Below, one piece after another: positions 1-12,150 of a DNA stretch of 64,000 nt; the stretch's first letter is position 1; the number at the start of each line of letters is the position of its first letter. Position numbers and translations under genes: made by a program. The stretch covers positions 40,119,501 through 40,183,500 of the forward strand of contig NC_080574.1 in NCBI RefSeq assembly GCF_029962835.1. Reading direction: 5' to 3'. The DNA is from Magnolia sinica (lineage: Eukaryota > Streptophyta > Magnoliopsida > Magnoliales > Magnoliaceae). Under the pieces are notes generated by a model. It searched no databases. It saw only the letters and a program-made list of their open reading frames with translations, and was not told the origin of the DNA.

Positions 1-229
1 TCTTTTCCTCTCTCACATCTCTATAGTGGACGGTCACCCCGTGCAGTTTTATTACGACATCATACTTCTTATTTCAAGCTGCAAGATCTCCCTTCTCATA
101 CAGATCCCTACTTATTTTTTCCTTACCTTCATTGGTTTTCCTGATGTATTCTTTGTCTTACGAATTAGTTGGAACATAAACAACATAAATTGGAAAACTT
201 GCCTTTTAAATTTCTTGCATTAGCCACAC
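1..229. other. Unassigned AT-rich sequence, no gene seen
   Basis: A 65-codon open frame at 26-223 shows no recognisable domain and lies in low-complexity T-rich DNA. I see no structure here that can be assigned to an element. Confidence 0.4.
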
Positions 230-565
230 ACCGGCAAGTTAGCTTGACATTGAGCATAGCGTCTTCATAAGCCAACCTCAAAACAGTCTTTTTAGAGCTT
301 AATTAAATCTCCACAAATTCCAAAATCTCATAAAGATCGTGCTTTGTAAGAGTGGCAAAGGGTGCCTGACCCCTTCTTTTCCGCCACCGAAGCCCTTAAA
401 TATATTTGGTCGTAAACCAATTGCATGAGTCACTTGAGTTGAGGAGTCTTACGCTATCCTAACCCTTAAATGATTATACAGTTTATAGCCAGTTGTAGAT
501 TCTAAGCTTTCATTAATTAGTGGCAACTCCAAATTGTATGTATTATCTCATTTAAGCCAATTCCA
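230..565 (-). repeat. Tat/Ogre-type LTR remnant, reverse orientation
   Basis: Read on the minus strand, this stretch has the order of landmarks seen at 44560-44780: a 'GGAGT(T/C)GC(C/T)ACTA' segment, then 'GACTCATG(C/T)(A/G)ATTGGTTT', then a run leading to 'AGGCACCC'. The segment around 300-370 also matches 3090-3180 in inverted orientation. This landmark order is familiar from LTRs of the Tat/Ogre group of Ty3/gypsy elements. No TSD or LTR end could be found, so it is a fragment. Confidence 0.5.
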
Positions 566-582
566 CACCCCATCAACATTCA

Positions 583-820
583 ATGAAGCAAAAAGACCGC
601 GAAACCTATTCATGGGGTACTGGTCACAAACACATACATCAAATTAGGCTCCACAACGCTCAACAAATCAATACACTATCCACGTCCTCCAGTCTCACTA
701 TTTTTATCCAATGGCCTAACTTAGGTTTTAATTTCCTCAATTTTAGACTCATTCTATTTATGGTTGTATTTCTTATAGGCATGTTGATAAGGGACGTAGA
801 TTGCGTACCTAGTAACTCTA
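583..820. repeat. Repeat unit shared with 2640-2830
   Basis: The sequence 'GGCTCCACAACGCTCAAC' at about 650 recurs almost unchanged at about 2660. The following text, 'TCTCACTATTTTT' then 'CCTTAGGTT' or 'ACTTAGGTT', also recurs in the same order. The two copies flank the fold-back repeats between them. The long open frame at 583-1116 crosses this repeat and the next one and has no recognisable protein domain, so I do not call it a gene. Confidence 0.5.
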
Positions 821-824
821 ACTT

Positions 825-1395
825 AATATGTGGGGCCCACTGTGATGTGTCTTATTCATGGATGGACGGCGTGGATAAACACATACACCACGGTGGACCC
901 CATAGTTTACTCAATACACTATGGTGTGTTGAGTTACTCAGTACGTGGTGCATGGCTTGCACAACTTACCTCAGTGCAAATTGCCTACGACCCCCGACCT
1001 TAAGATGTTCCTACGGTCGGAAGTTAGGTAAGCATCATTATGATTCTTGTGAGAATTCCACGATGTCCATCCTTTTTTTTTTCCACCTCATGTTAGGATA
1101 CGAGACAAAAAAATGAGGTGGATCTAAAACGCAAGTGGGCTATATGGTAGGAAATGGTGGGGATTGAACACCAACCTTGGGAAACTTCATTGAGGCCATG
1201 GAAGTTTCCTTTCAGGATGATATTTGTATTTTCAGTTCATCTTGATGGGAATAACCTTACAAATTGTTTGGATGCCATATAAACATTATTGTCTGGTCCA
1301 AAAAGGTTTTCATTGTCAGCATTTCTATTCTCAGACATCATTTAAGTGGTATTGTTAACACCACACTTGGCGGTGGTGTGTTGATGTGTTGGGTT
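825..1395. mobile_element. Decayed Mutator-like fold-back element copy
   Basis: It begins with 'GTGGGGCCCACTGTGATGT' and contains, in order, the blocks seen in the complete copy at 25018-25575: a 'GGATGGACGGCGTGGATAAA' block, an 'AATGAGGTGGATCTAAAACG' block, 'GTGGGGATTGAACACCAACC', 'GATATTTGTATTTTC' and 'CATATAAACATTATTG'. The outer ends are eroded and no TSD is visible. The family assignment rests on the complete copy. Confidence 0.55.
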
Positions 1396-2670
1396 GTGAG
1401 GTTTCAATTCATGTGTGTGTTTTATATCCATGCTATTTATTCATGTTTCAAGCATATTTTAGGGCATGAACCCAAAAAAGGAGTAGATCCAAAGCTCGAG
1501 TGGACCACACCACAAGAAACGATGGAGATAATGACACACACCATTAAAACTAGAGCTGGGCATCGAGTCGAGTTGTACCGGATTGGGTCCAACTCGACTT
1601 GTTCCGAAATTTCCATGGCCTGACCCGAACTCGATCTGTCCGGGACCGAGTTCGAGTCACTTGACTCGATCCGATCCGAGTCCGACTCGGTCAAGGAAAC
1701 CGACTCGGATTAGATTGGGTACGGTTCATATCGGTTTGTAATACCTAATAATAGAGAGGCAGGGCGGCTGACAAGCCATGACTGCACAACGAGATAGTAC
1801 GGTCCACCAGCGAGGCAGGGCGGGCAATCTAAAAGATAGGATAAAATAAAAAAAATAAAAATGAAACCTATGGTACCTACCGGATCAATGGAGAAGATGA
1901 ACGGTGATGATGAGTGGGCCGGGTTGTTGAGTGGCCGGATCTAAGATGGGTGCAACGCTTGTTCGGGTAGAGAAAGAGAAAGAAAAGATTAGGGGTTTAG
2001 GGTTCGGATTCAGGTGAAGAACAGTGATGATGAGTGGGCCGGGTGAAGAACGGTGATGATGAATGGCCGGATCTGAGATGAGTGCTGGCCGTGCAACGCT
2101 CGTTTTGGTAAAGAAAGAGAAAGAAAAGATGAGGGATTAGGGTTCAAGTGAGGGTAGCTGCTGCTGGGCGGGATAGGTAAAAACTAAAAAGTAAAAAATA
2201 AAAAATCAAAATACTACTTATATAGACCCGACCGGATCGGATCGGTCCGGATTGGCCACTGATCTGAACTCGATCTGATGTACGGTCGGATCTGATTGGA
2301 CCAACTCAATCCGACCCGATCCTAGCCTTCGGTTCGGTTCAGATCAGGTCGAATCTGTTGGATCGGTTCGGTTTCTGCCCAGCTCTAGTTAAAACCTTTA
2401 TAAGGCCCATCATAATGTTTATTTTTTGTCTAACTTGTTGAAAAGTTTACTCAAACCTAAATGAATGGAAAACACAAATATCAGTCTAATCCAATACTTT
2501 TGTGGGCCCCAAAAAATTTATAACGGTGGACATTCAACACCACTTTTCGTGTGGTGTGGCCAACTTGAGCTTCCGATATGTTTAATTTTTTTGGTAGGTA
2601 CCGTAAAATGAGGGGGCAAAATGGATGGACAACGCTGATATAAAATGCATACATCACATTAGCTCCACAA
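1396..2670. mobile_element. Mutator-like fold-back element split by a hAT insertion
   Basis: The left arm (about 1396-1550) has 'GGGCATGAACCCAAAAAAGG', 'GTGGACCACACCACAAGAAA' and 'CCATTAAAAC'. The right arm (about 2388-2670) has 'CATAATGTTTATT', 'GTGGGCCCC', 'GTGTGGTGTGGCC' and 'AAAATGGATGGACAACG'. Bringing the two arms together restores the arm order of the family, so the DNA between 1551 and 2387 is a later insertion. The outer boundaries are approximate because the termini are decayed. Confidence 0.6.
1551..2387. mobile_element. Nonautonomous hAT-type element, 837 bp
   Basis: Perfect 12-bp terminal inverted repeats TAGAGCTGGGCA / TGCCCAGCTCTA bound the element. They are flanked by ATTAAAAC (1543-1550) and GTTAAAAC (2388-2395), an 8-bp duplication with one mismatch. 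An 8-bp duplication together with this terminus type is characteristic of the hAT superfamily. Both subterminal regions are crowded with GATCCGA/TCGGATC-like words, the usual place for transposase-binding repeats. The middle holds a roughly 125-bp imperfect tandem duplication (about 1891-2015 and 2016-2150), each half ending in an AAAGAGAAAGAAAAGAT tract. It has no transposase ORF, so it would depend on transposase supplied in trans. Confidence 0.85.
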
Positions 2671-2830
2671 CGCTTAACACATCCATACACCATGGCTAGG
2701 GTGGTGTCGACAATGCCACCTTATCCACATCCGTCATTCTCACTATTTTTTGTTCAGTGGTGCACCTTAGGTTCGGATATACCTCAGTTTTGAACTTCAA
2801 TTTTGTGGTTGGATTTTGTAAATGTCATCA
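2640..2830. repeat. Second copy of the repeat at 583-820
   Basis: It shares 'AGCTCCACAACGCTTAACA', 'CATCCATACACCATGG', 'TCTCACTATTTTT' and 'CACCTTAGGTTC' with the 647-780 interval in the same orientation. It directly abuts the right arm of the split fold-back element. Confidence 0.5.
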
Positions 2831-2899
2831 TGCGGGTGAGAGCGTGCACTATATGCATCTCGTGTTGTCACTTGGTTTTGGATGGGTATGATGTAGACT

Positions 2900-3260
2900 A
2901 AAAATAGTGTGTTTGAAAGACTTAAAGTCGACGCTAGTCAATTAAAACCTAAAATTTATGATCAACTAGACTCATAGAATCACCTTGGCTTAGGGGATTA
3001 GAAAATTTCTAACTTAAGATGGCTCGTGGATAAGGTCTGCGGCTAAGGAATCTATGCAAGGACCTCAGTGATGGAAAAAGAATGGGTAAGGCACCCTTCT
3101 CCACCTGCACTAACATGAGGTCTCTACTTTTATTTTATGAGATTTAGATTTTTGGAATTATAGGTGGCCTTATTTAAACTAACTAGTTGTAGACGACATT
3201 AGAAACTAACTAATAAACCACTACTCACCTAACTCATCGCTAATGAGATCGCAATGTCTG
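2900..3260 (+). repeat. Probable 5' LTR end of the outer Tat/Ogre element
   Basis: This has the same landmark order as the LTR remnants at 230-565 and 44560-44780: 'GTCGACGCTAGTCAATT', 'GACTCATAGAATCACC', then 'GGGTAAGGCACCC'. It lies upstream of, and in the same orientation as, the Tat pol remnants at 4037-6900, so I infer that it is the 3' part of that element's 5' LTR. The LTR start was not found. The next 750 bases (3260-4020) hold no recognisable coding sequence. Confidence 0.4.
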
Positions 3261-4019
3261 AACCTAAGGTGAAATTTTGGAGAAATGTCAGTCACAAAAG
3301 GAGAAGAAAATCAAAAGCACAAATGTAATACACTAATAAGTAAATATAAGTAAAGAACAAAATTAAATGACATGAATTTTTATACACTTGGATCTGAAGA
3401 TTCGGCAAGGTGGAGAGCATACACTCAAGAATAACTTGAATGATAAGCAATGGGATGTATGAGAAAGGAAATGTGCAATAATAATAAAAAAACTAAAAAT
3501 GGATTGTCGAACCGTTGCATGTGTACATGAAGATGTGAGAGGAGGAAAAGAGAGATACAACACTACTCATATGAGAAGATGATCGTAGATCCCAAATCTT
3601 GACCCTACTTTGATTATCTTAAATCATCTAGACGGCTTAGATGCTTGTAGAGACTAGGATGAAAGGCTTTAATGAGATAGATGGCTTGGATGAGCACTAC
3701 CTTATACTCTCACTAATTCTACCCTTAGTCTCACTCTCACTTTCTTTCTATGTAAAAAATTGGCTTATTGTTCATGTCTGGTACTGAGAAGTGTGGGCCT
3801 CTATTTATAGAGGATGCCTTATTTTTTTTTAGTAATAAGTAGCAACTCAAAGGGCAAACATGCTGAGTGGAGTGATCTAATTATTTGGGAACATGTGGCA
3901 TCACAAATTTGATTCAATGGGTAGTAAAACAAGTAATTTCATAGCTTTGGGGATTTAAAATGATTGTTTTACACTTGGGTGGTTGCCACCCTTGCAAAAG
4001 ATCTCTCTTTACATTTGTT

Positions 4020-6956
4020 CGGAAGATGAATAACTTGTGTTGATCACAGACCAGCTCGTAAACATGGTAGCTAGGCATAAAATAATGTCATTTATGGATG
4101 ACTATTTAGGATATAATCAAATTTATATTGTTGAGGAAGACGATCATATGATGACATTTTGTTGCCCGTGGGCAATTAGTACTTATAATTGGGTCATCAT
4201 GCATTTTGGACTAAAAAATGTTGAAGCAACATATCAAAGAGCTATAAATGTCATTTTTAACTACATAATCGACAATTTTATTAAAGTATACATCCACAAG
4301 GTAGTGGTCAAGTCGGTGGACCTTGGTGACCACATCATTCATTCAAGAAGGTCCTTCGAACGAATGAGGTCTTACATGTCAAAGATGAATCCTAGAAAAT
4401 GTGCCTTAGGAGTTTCTATTAGGAATTTTTTAGGATTCATAGTTCATCAAAGATGGATCAAAATTGAATAGAATAAAGTTATAGAGAGATCCTTAAAGCA
4501 AAACTCCTGATAAATAAAAATGAATTGTAAAGGTTTATCGGCCAAATTAACTTTCCTCGCAAATTTATCTCAAATTCGGCGAGTAAAATCAATGCCTTCT
4601 CACAAGTCAAATAAAAAGCAATGAAAGAACTTAAGTGGAAAAGGGAACATCAATAAGCCTTCAAACAAATTAATGAATATTTAATAAAGGTGTCGATGCT
4701 CATTCCCCAAAGAAGATATCACCCTTTTTGGTTATATATCTCCGCGACAGAAGATTCCATTGAAGCTTTACTTGCCCAAGAAAATGATGACCGAAGAGAA
4801 CATGTGGTCTATTACTTCTCCCGAACGCTTCATGATACCAATTAGAGGTATTCCCTAATTGAGAAACTATGCTTATCTCTCTATTTCACTACTACTAAAC
4901 TCAACCATTACCTGTTAATGGGATGGTCTATGTCATTGCGTCAATTGACTTAATTAAACACATTCTAACATGGTCAATCCTTAAAGAGAATTGGAAATTG
5001 GATTCATGCACTTTCCGAGTTCTATTTTAAGCATGTGCCACATAAGGCCTTAAAGGTTAGTCGTTGGTAAAAATTTTAGCCGACCATCCCCTAAGAATAG
5101 ACAATCAAATCCCATCGGACATTCTCGAGATCTATGTTGTCCAACCGACTCATAGAAACTAATATTCAATGGATCACAGACTAATCAATCATTTGGGGTT
5201 GATGTTGTTATAATTTCCTCATATGAGAGATGGTAAGAGTACACTTTCCAGCTATAGTTTAAGTGCGCAAATAATCAAGCAATATGTAGCTATAATTATT
5301 GGGCTCGAGATATTAATGGAGCTTACAGTGAGAACAATTGAAGTAATTGGGAATTCTCAATTGGTTATCAACTAACTAGGGAGAGTTTATAAATGTTCGA
5401 GTTGGACATTGATATTATATTATGGGGTTGTTATCTAGATGGTTCCAGAATTTAATGATATAAACTTGAAGTATGTCTCTCGAGACCTGAATGCTGATGC
5501 AAATGAGATGACACAGATAGTGGTAGGGCTTTGGCTACCTGAGAAAATGACTAAGGAAAATGACTAAGACATTACTTACAATTCAGAAGAAGTAACTCTC
5601 ATCAGTTCAATAAAGAGACATGATAGCGGAGATATCTTCCTTTGATGTTTTACAAGAGGATTAGATATTCTCAATCATTCAATATTTGATTAGGCCTGGC
5701 AAGACGGTCAATTGTTCCATTCACAGAATCACCTTGCATTACTTACTTCTTGATGATGACCTTTATTGTAAAAGTGTAGAGGACCTCCTTCTAAAATGCT
5801 TAAGAATTGAGGAAGTGATGGTTGTGATCGGAGAAGCTCATGAAGGCATTTGTGGAACTCATTAGGTGGGACAGAGATGTGTTGGCTTCTCCGTCGACAT
5901 GGCTATTATTAGTCGTTAATTTTGAAGGACTGCATGAAATATATAAAAGGATGTCAAGCATGTCATAAGCATGGTAGAGTCTAACACCTCCTAGCCGTAG
6001 AACTTCATCTAATTGTCAAAGCATGGCCATTCAGAAGAGGGGCCATTGACTTAATCAGAAAAATATTATTCCTCCTCAAATTAGCACAGCTTCATCATCG
6101 TTGCAACTAACTACTTTACCAAGTGGGTTAAAGCTCATCTGGTGAGAGCGGAAAGTCAGGTGGAGGTAATCGATTTTACAAAGGAACACATTATTCATAT
6201 ATTCGACATTCCAGAGACAATTACGTCGATAAAGGGACCAAGTTCTTAGGCAATTAGATAAAAGCATTTGCAAAGGCCTATAAATTCAAGTTTCTTAATT
6301 TGACCCCTCACTATGCTCAAGCTAATTTACAGGATGACTTGACTGAAAAAATCCAGAAGAACATGTTGAAGCGTACGACGAAAGACAATTATTGATCATG
6401 GAATAAGACTTTGTTAGAAGTTCCATGGGCCTATCAGATGTCCTAAATAACTAGTACAAGGATAAGTTTGTTAGCTTTAACATATGGGTATGATGTCGTC
6501 TTACCCATGGAAGTGAATAAACCATCTCTTAGAGTGGCATTTTAACACCAACTCACTCTACAAGAGTTCACCAAATCAATGATGATTGAATTAGAAGAGT
6601 TGAATTAGGTAAGAATGCAAGTCTTAGATTGTTTAAAAGTTCATAAAGCCAACATATCCAAGGTCTATAACAAGAAGGTAAAAGGGAAGTCCTTCAACAA
6701 ATGAATGCTAGTTTGGAAAATCATCATTCCCATTAGAGCTAAGGATCCAAAGTATGAAAAATGGTCCCCAACATAAGAGGGATTGTTTTTAATGAAAAAT
6801 GTGTTACGAGGAGGTGCTTATCTATTACAGGACCTTGATGGTTGTGAAAGTAAGATGACCATTAATGACAATTATTTAAAAAGATGTCCCTACCCTTTGG
6901 GAGACCATGCAAAGAAAAATTAATATGGATGAAACACGTGTCGAATAAGTTAAAGA
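4020..6956 (+). pseudogene. Decayed Tat/Ogre-lineage Ty3/gypsy pol
   Basis: The reverse transcriptase remnant is an open frame at 4037-4471. It retains FMDDYLGYNQI, a HFGLKNVEATYQRA block and a C-terminal FLGFIVHQRWI block. The catalytic YVDD-like motif reads YIHK (4289-4300), so the enzyme is dead. Downstream, in several frames broken by stops, I can read an RNase H core (about 4715-4920), a second RNase H block containing SQLVIN and NADANEM motifs (about 5270-5560), and integrase core pieces including NYFTKWVKAH (about 5690-6900). The second RNase H after the first is the hallmark of the Tat lineage. No frame is continuous. The copia element at 6957 interrupts the region just beyond the integrase. 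Confidence 0.8.
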
Positions 6957-9132
6957 TGAAATTGTGGTAGAACCGCTAGTACTGAAGTATGAAGTATGAC
7001 CAAATGTCCTAGAAGGGGGGTGAATAGGACTTTTTGAGATTATTTTTCAATAAGTACAAACAATGCCTAACTTTTAAACAGAAAGATAAGGCAAAGTAAC
7101 TCTAAGGCTTCCAAGCCAATAGAGGGTCTAATTCATAACGCTATCACAAGATTTATTAATAAAGTACAAGCCTATAGGGATAGTGAATGTGATGCTGTGT
7201 GGGATGTGATTTCTAATCAACACTTATACATTGACTAAATCATACACCATAAAGACCAAATGATAAACATAAGCATAACTAGATAAATGTACTCAAAGCA
7301 ATCCCAAACACATTCGTATATAGTGGTTTGGTACTTGCCTACTCCACTCCCGGCAGATGTACTTTCTCCTAGAGTGTACTGGATTTCACTATCCAATGGT
7401 TTTAAATTAGGTTAACCATGAACCTTTACAACCTACACAAGGTTAACTAGGAGACCTACACTATGTTCCCCTAAGTGCCTACACAAGGCAAAAAGTCCTA
7501 CACAAGGGCACAACCTGAGATCTTACACAAGGCATCCCATGCCTACATAAGGCAATACGTCCTACACAAGGACACAACTTACTCTCCCGTCAGAGGCTTA
7601 TAGCTAGGACTTGGCGAGTTTGACACTCAGACTCTAAATCTCAATCCTACACAAGGAAAGGGCTTTAGATATAGAAGGCTCTGAGTACTTATAAATAAGT
7701 GGATGAGTCTCGTTCTCGTACAATGTGAAGATCTTTAATAATGATGATGAGTCTTCAGCTCCCTTTGAACCACAACCTGCTAATGATGTTGATGAATGCT
7801 CCGAAGTTGTGAGGTTTAGGGTTTTGATCTTTTCTATTTAAGTGGTATGATTTAAATCCATAAAGAAGGTTCTCATAAGTTATGCATTCATGAATTTTAA
7901 TAATAAGTTATAACTATAATGACATTAGTTGGAAGCTTAATGAATACTAGAGTTCATAATTCAATTCAAGTATAAAAGATGATGAGTTGGTGCTTGTGTA
8001 AAAGATTGAATGATGAACTCTAATGGAAAAGAGAGAGTGAGTAAGAGGGTATGTAGATATTGGAATAACAGGCTCAAACTCTCTTGGATTCTATCTCATT
8101 TTACAAAGAGCAACACTAGTGTATTTATAAAGTTGAAATCCCAACTGTTAAAAAGGGGCAGATATCTAACATTGTTGATGTCATTGAATGGTGTTTGATG
8201 TTATCGAAATTTGAATTTCAATATCATCGAACCATCTTCAATTGCATCAACTCTCTACTCAAGATATTCATTTGAGAGTAGGATAAATTCTTATTGTTTT
8301 TCATCGAGTATCTTTCGATGATATCAACGTGTGCTTCGATTCATTGAGGGACACTCGATTCCATCGAGATTTCTTTTGTAAAATACACAAAGGTTGTTGG
8401 ACAGTTTTGTCCCCTGTTCGATTTCATCGAAGAGTCCTTCGATCCATTAAAGTTTGAATTTCGATGGTATCGAATGGTCTTCAATGAACTCGAAGAAAAT
8501 AGGTTTTCTTTGAAAGTTTGCTAGAAAAAAATGAGTTAGTTTCGATGCTATCGAATAGACTTCGATGCTATCGATAACTTATTCTTGATAACATCGAGGA
8601 GGCTTTGATGTCATCGAGGAGCACTTAGAGTATTTTCTTATTATTTGGAAGAGGTCCAAGGTTGAAGTAATCGAAGGCCATTCGATTTCATCGAAGCATG
8701 GACTTCGATGATATCGAATAACTATCGATGCTATCGAGGTTTTCAGCATATCTTTCATTTTATTGTTGGACAGAATGGATGTTCATTCGATACTATCGAA
8801 CGATGTTCGATGTTATCGAAGATTCCCTCGATTATAGTTCGATGTACTCGACCAGGACTTGTGATTTTTTCAGTTTTGTTTCTTTCTTCCATTTATACTC
8901 ACTGTGCATTATATACCAACTTGACCAAAAGATGTTTAATTCTTTTTATAGGGTATATGGAGGCATATACCTGCTAGGGTTTGTTGTGGGATGATGAGGC
9001 TATGATTTACTAGTTTAAGCTTGATTATGGCCTTCATCTTTGTTGAGGCTTGGTCTTGATGTCTTCATTTAAGATCTTACTTGGACTGACAGACTCAACA
9101 CTCATGTATATTGACAAACAAGGGTACTTTCA
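6957..9132 (-). repeat. 3' LTR of the copia element
   Basis: It is 2176 bp and bounded by TG/CA. On the coding (minus) strand the order is: an array of TTCGATG(N)ATCGAA-type short dyads (about 8850 down to 8184), a TATA box at 8131-8122, then a stretch with eight or so scattered CCTTGTGTAGG motifs (on the + strand CCTACACAAGG, about 7431-7660). A third, solo copy of the same LTR lies at 25602-27774. Confidence 0.9.
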
Positions 9133-9147
9133 ATCTCCTCCTTTGTC
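9133..9147 (-). other. Polypurine tract of the copia element
   Basis: On the minus strand this reads GACAAAGGAGGAGAT and abuts the LTR end directly. That is where the plus-strand primer of an LTR retrotransposon lies. It fixes the element's orientation as minus. Confidence 0.8.
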
Positions 9148-9739
9148 AATTACATGACAAAAACAAACTAACAAGTCTTAGATTATTACAAACAACACGA
9201 TACATAAAAAGTCTTTAACTAAGTCTATTCTTGAGTTGTTTGTAGCTCCCCCATCGTTCATGCTCCCCCTAAGTTCCTGCACTAAGTTTTAAGAAACACA
9301 AAACAACAGAGAACTTGGGAGCATAATATGTTTCTCTCCCTTTTTGTCGATCATTAACAAAAGGTACACAATAGAGAATGTAGACTAATACAACTGAAGT
9401 ATGGAATATACAAATAAATCCAGGTTAGAGGGAGAATTAGAAAAATCACATAAGTTCATAAGATAGAAGTATGAAGCATAAGAACTAAATGTGGAATAAG
9501 CATGCCTTTACAAATATATCAATATAGAACATCAATGGCATTATCATCAAGAAAAGATAAAATATGTCATCATTCATCCATAAGTATATACCAAAATAAC
9601 TACTCCAAGCTTGGGTAGTATCATCATCATCCAAAAAAAATATCATCAACAGACAATATTCTACCCACAAAGGGACACATAAATCTGATACGGATAAGAA
9701 TTATAACTTGATCAGATTGGCTCGCTTATCCAAAAAGAT
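9148..9739. other. Copia internal noncoding stretch
   Basis: AT-rich sequence between the polypurine tract and the downstream ORF. The only structure I see is a pair of GATAAG/CTTATC words around 9690-9755. No coding potential is recognised. Confidence 0.4.
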
Positions 9740-11038
9740 AACTGATAAGCGAGTTAGTGACCCTATATCTCCATCTATGGATCAGGCTAGGTTAAAAGGT
9801 CGGCTCCGTGTGGCATGGTGTTTTCACGTCTGCATGTGACGGCTGATATTAGGTCTTAAACCACCTTCTCCACTCGCTGTAGTCTTTGCTGCATCGCTCT
9901 TGTGATCCGCTTAATTTGTGACAACCGTTCATCTTGTTGGCGAAGCTGATGTATGATTGAGGCACAACGCTCACACTGGCCAACATGATGATGGGTGTGA
10001 GTGATTAGTGTGAATAAAACATCACTGGGCGGCTGTATCTCATCCTCTGTCTCATCAACATCTGTCTCCATTGCTTCGGTTTCAGATCACTTAGCTTTTG
10101 TTTGTCCCATAGTATCATCATGATGAGGGGCTGAACAAGAAGCTGTGTACCCAGTAAACCCATTCTCTTTATATTTGATTTGGTGACTGCGAGGGGGTCT
10201 AGGATGATTGGTGGTGGGAAGCAATCCCACATGATGGGACAAAAGGCAGATAAGATATGGGAATGGCATGTAGGTATCTCTAGTCTCTTGGACCGCGATA
10301 GCTAACTGATGCAAAATAGGAGTAGGCAGACAAAGTTCCACTCCATAACAGACAACATAGAGAATTCCCAACATGAACGGAGTAAGATCGGATTTGTTAG
10401 TGCCCCTAAGATAAATGTTTGAACTAAAAATTCCGTGAAGGATATGGAATTTATGGGACATGTGGGATCCTCGCAGTGCATTTCCCTCATGCTAAGAAAT
10501 GTTTTTCCCATTACAGAGATATTTAGTGATTTCTGATCGAATTTCGAGTGAGTTGATATCATACTCTGCAAAACCTTAGGGCTTTGTGGGAATTCCAATG
10601 TATTAACTGATAAGAGCTGGAGTGATATGTGTAGTGGTTTAGCCAATGGTGATATCCATGGAGGAAGGATCAGAGATGGGTGAGTGGCAGTAAGCTAGGA
10701 ACCTAAATATCTATTCGTTCCGAGTTACTCCACCAAAATCAAGCACTCTAGACCACAAAACTAATAGCCTCAAGAATTGGCTCAATCCCAAATGGTGCTG
10801 GACAATTTCTATCAATTTGTCTCTCATATACCATTTTTCTTACTCCAAATTTTTCATAGAGTAATTCTGGAGGCGGTGGCTTAATAGGGATTTGAATTTC
10901 AAGGGCCAGATCATTTCTCCATGAAGGAGAGTCTATTTGGGTTGGTGGTTGTGCAGATTTTCTCCAGGCAACCATTTTGCTTCGTTTTGCCTTGGAGGAT
11001 TCTCCTTGATTCGAAGATTTGCTTTTGTCTTTTCCCAT
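9740..11038 (-). pseudogene. Broken ORF resembling the putative plant transposon protein domain
   Basis: The start is taken at 11038 (MGKDKSKSSNQGESSKAKRS), a lysine- and serine-rich N-terminus. Coding then shifts frame: the first piece ends at 10748, and the next readable pieces are 10461-10087 and 10071-9856, which share a frame and are separated by one stop. The middle piece contains a KSDLTPFMLGILYVV segment followed by TYMPFPYLICLLSHHVGL. This resembles the C-terminal part of ORFs annotated as 'putative plant transposon protein' in plant retroelements. The last piece is polar and may form a coiled coil. It lies between gag and the 3' LTR, where env-like or extra ORFs occur in some copia elements. 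The assignment is by resemblance only; the breaks make it nonfunctional. Confidence 0.5.
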
Positions 11039-11039
11039 T

Positions 11040-12150
11040 TTTAAGGAAAACTAAGAAATGAACATATATTTTAGGGAAAAGATAGATATTGGGACCAAAA
11101 GGGCACAAGATAGATAGAACTTAACGAGTTCGAAGGATGAATCAGAGATTTGGATAGGAAAGAGTAACTCACCAAGATCCAAGCTCAAATGACCATGAAA
11201 ATGGGTCGTATAGAGTTCCACCAATGTCTGGAAGCCAAAAATCGTGGGGCGAAGGAAGATGATTGAAAGATAAGAAATTCTCGCCCATGCCGCATATATA
11301 GAGCACGACTCTTCAATTCTATCGAAGCATGTTCGATGTTATCGAAGATGATACTTCGATTCCATTGAACCATGTTCGACGATATTAAAGAGAGTCCAGA
11401 TAGGTCGGGGCAATTTTGCAATGCTTTGATTCTATCGAGTAGTGTTCAATGTTATCGAAGGTGGTTCGATGACATCGAACATCCCTTGATACTATCGAAA
11501 CAACTCTTTTTTTTTTTGCATTTCAGATGAGCTAGCCTATCTCAAACTATGTACACATATAATTACCAATACATGTGCATTTTGTACATCCAAAAAGTAA
11601 TCTAATAAGAGAAGAAAATTTACAAATATCCAAAAAGAATGGCGAGGCTATGTGTCCTCAAATATTGTCATATGAACCATTAATCAATTTGTGGAGATGG
11701 TTGATCTTCTATAAGAATATTGATTGGCGAATGTAGATCAACCTTCTCCGATTCAAAATAAGTATCAGTACATTAAGATGGATTTTTCGAATAATTCCAA
11801 AATCATGCATGATACCTAGTTTACATGAAGAAGCTGAGCTTGTAAATTAATTTTACTAAATCGCATGAATCCCAACAAACTCCATATGTGATGAAACCAT
11901 TAGTCAAGAGATAGATTATAAATTGATTCTAAAAATATCATCATTTATCCATGCCTTTTAATGTTCTTGAATCAATTTTATATGACCGTGATTTACTTCT
12001 TAACCAATATCTTTTCATCAATCCTCAAAATTTTATTTAGCTCACTTTTACTTCCAATAGCTCCCTTATAGAGTACCTGACTCATTGCAACAAGTATCAA
12101 AATATGGGTCAAGGTAATAGGTTGATTTACTAGGAGAGATTGTTACAAGA
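11040..12150. other. Copia internal spacer with LTR-like dyad motifs
   Basis: No coding sequence is recognised. At about 11310-11500 there is a cluster of TATCGAA and TTCGATG words of the same type that fill the U3 part of this element's LTR. It lies immediately 5' (on the minus strand) of the second ORF. The rest (11520-12150) is AT-rich and featureless. Confidence 0.5.

Noticed and set aside
583..1116. 177-codon open frame as a host gene
   Set aside because: It spans two different repeat remnants, shows no domain, and its second half is fold-back repeat sequence.
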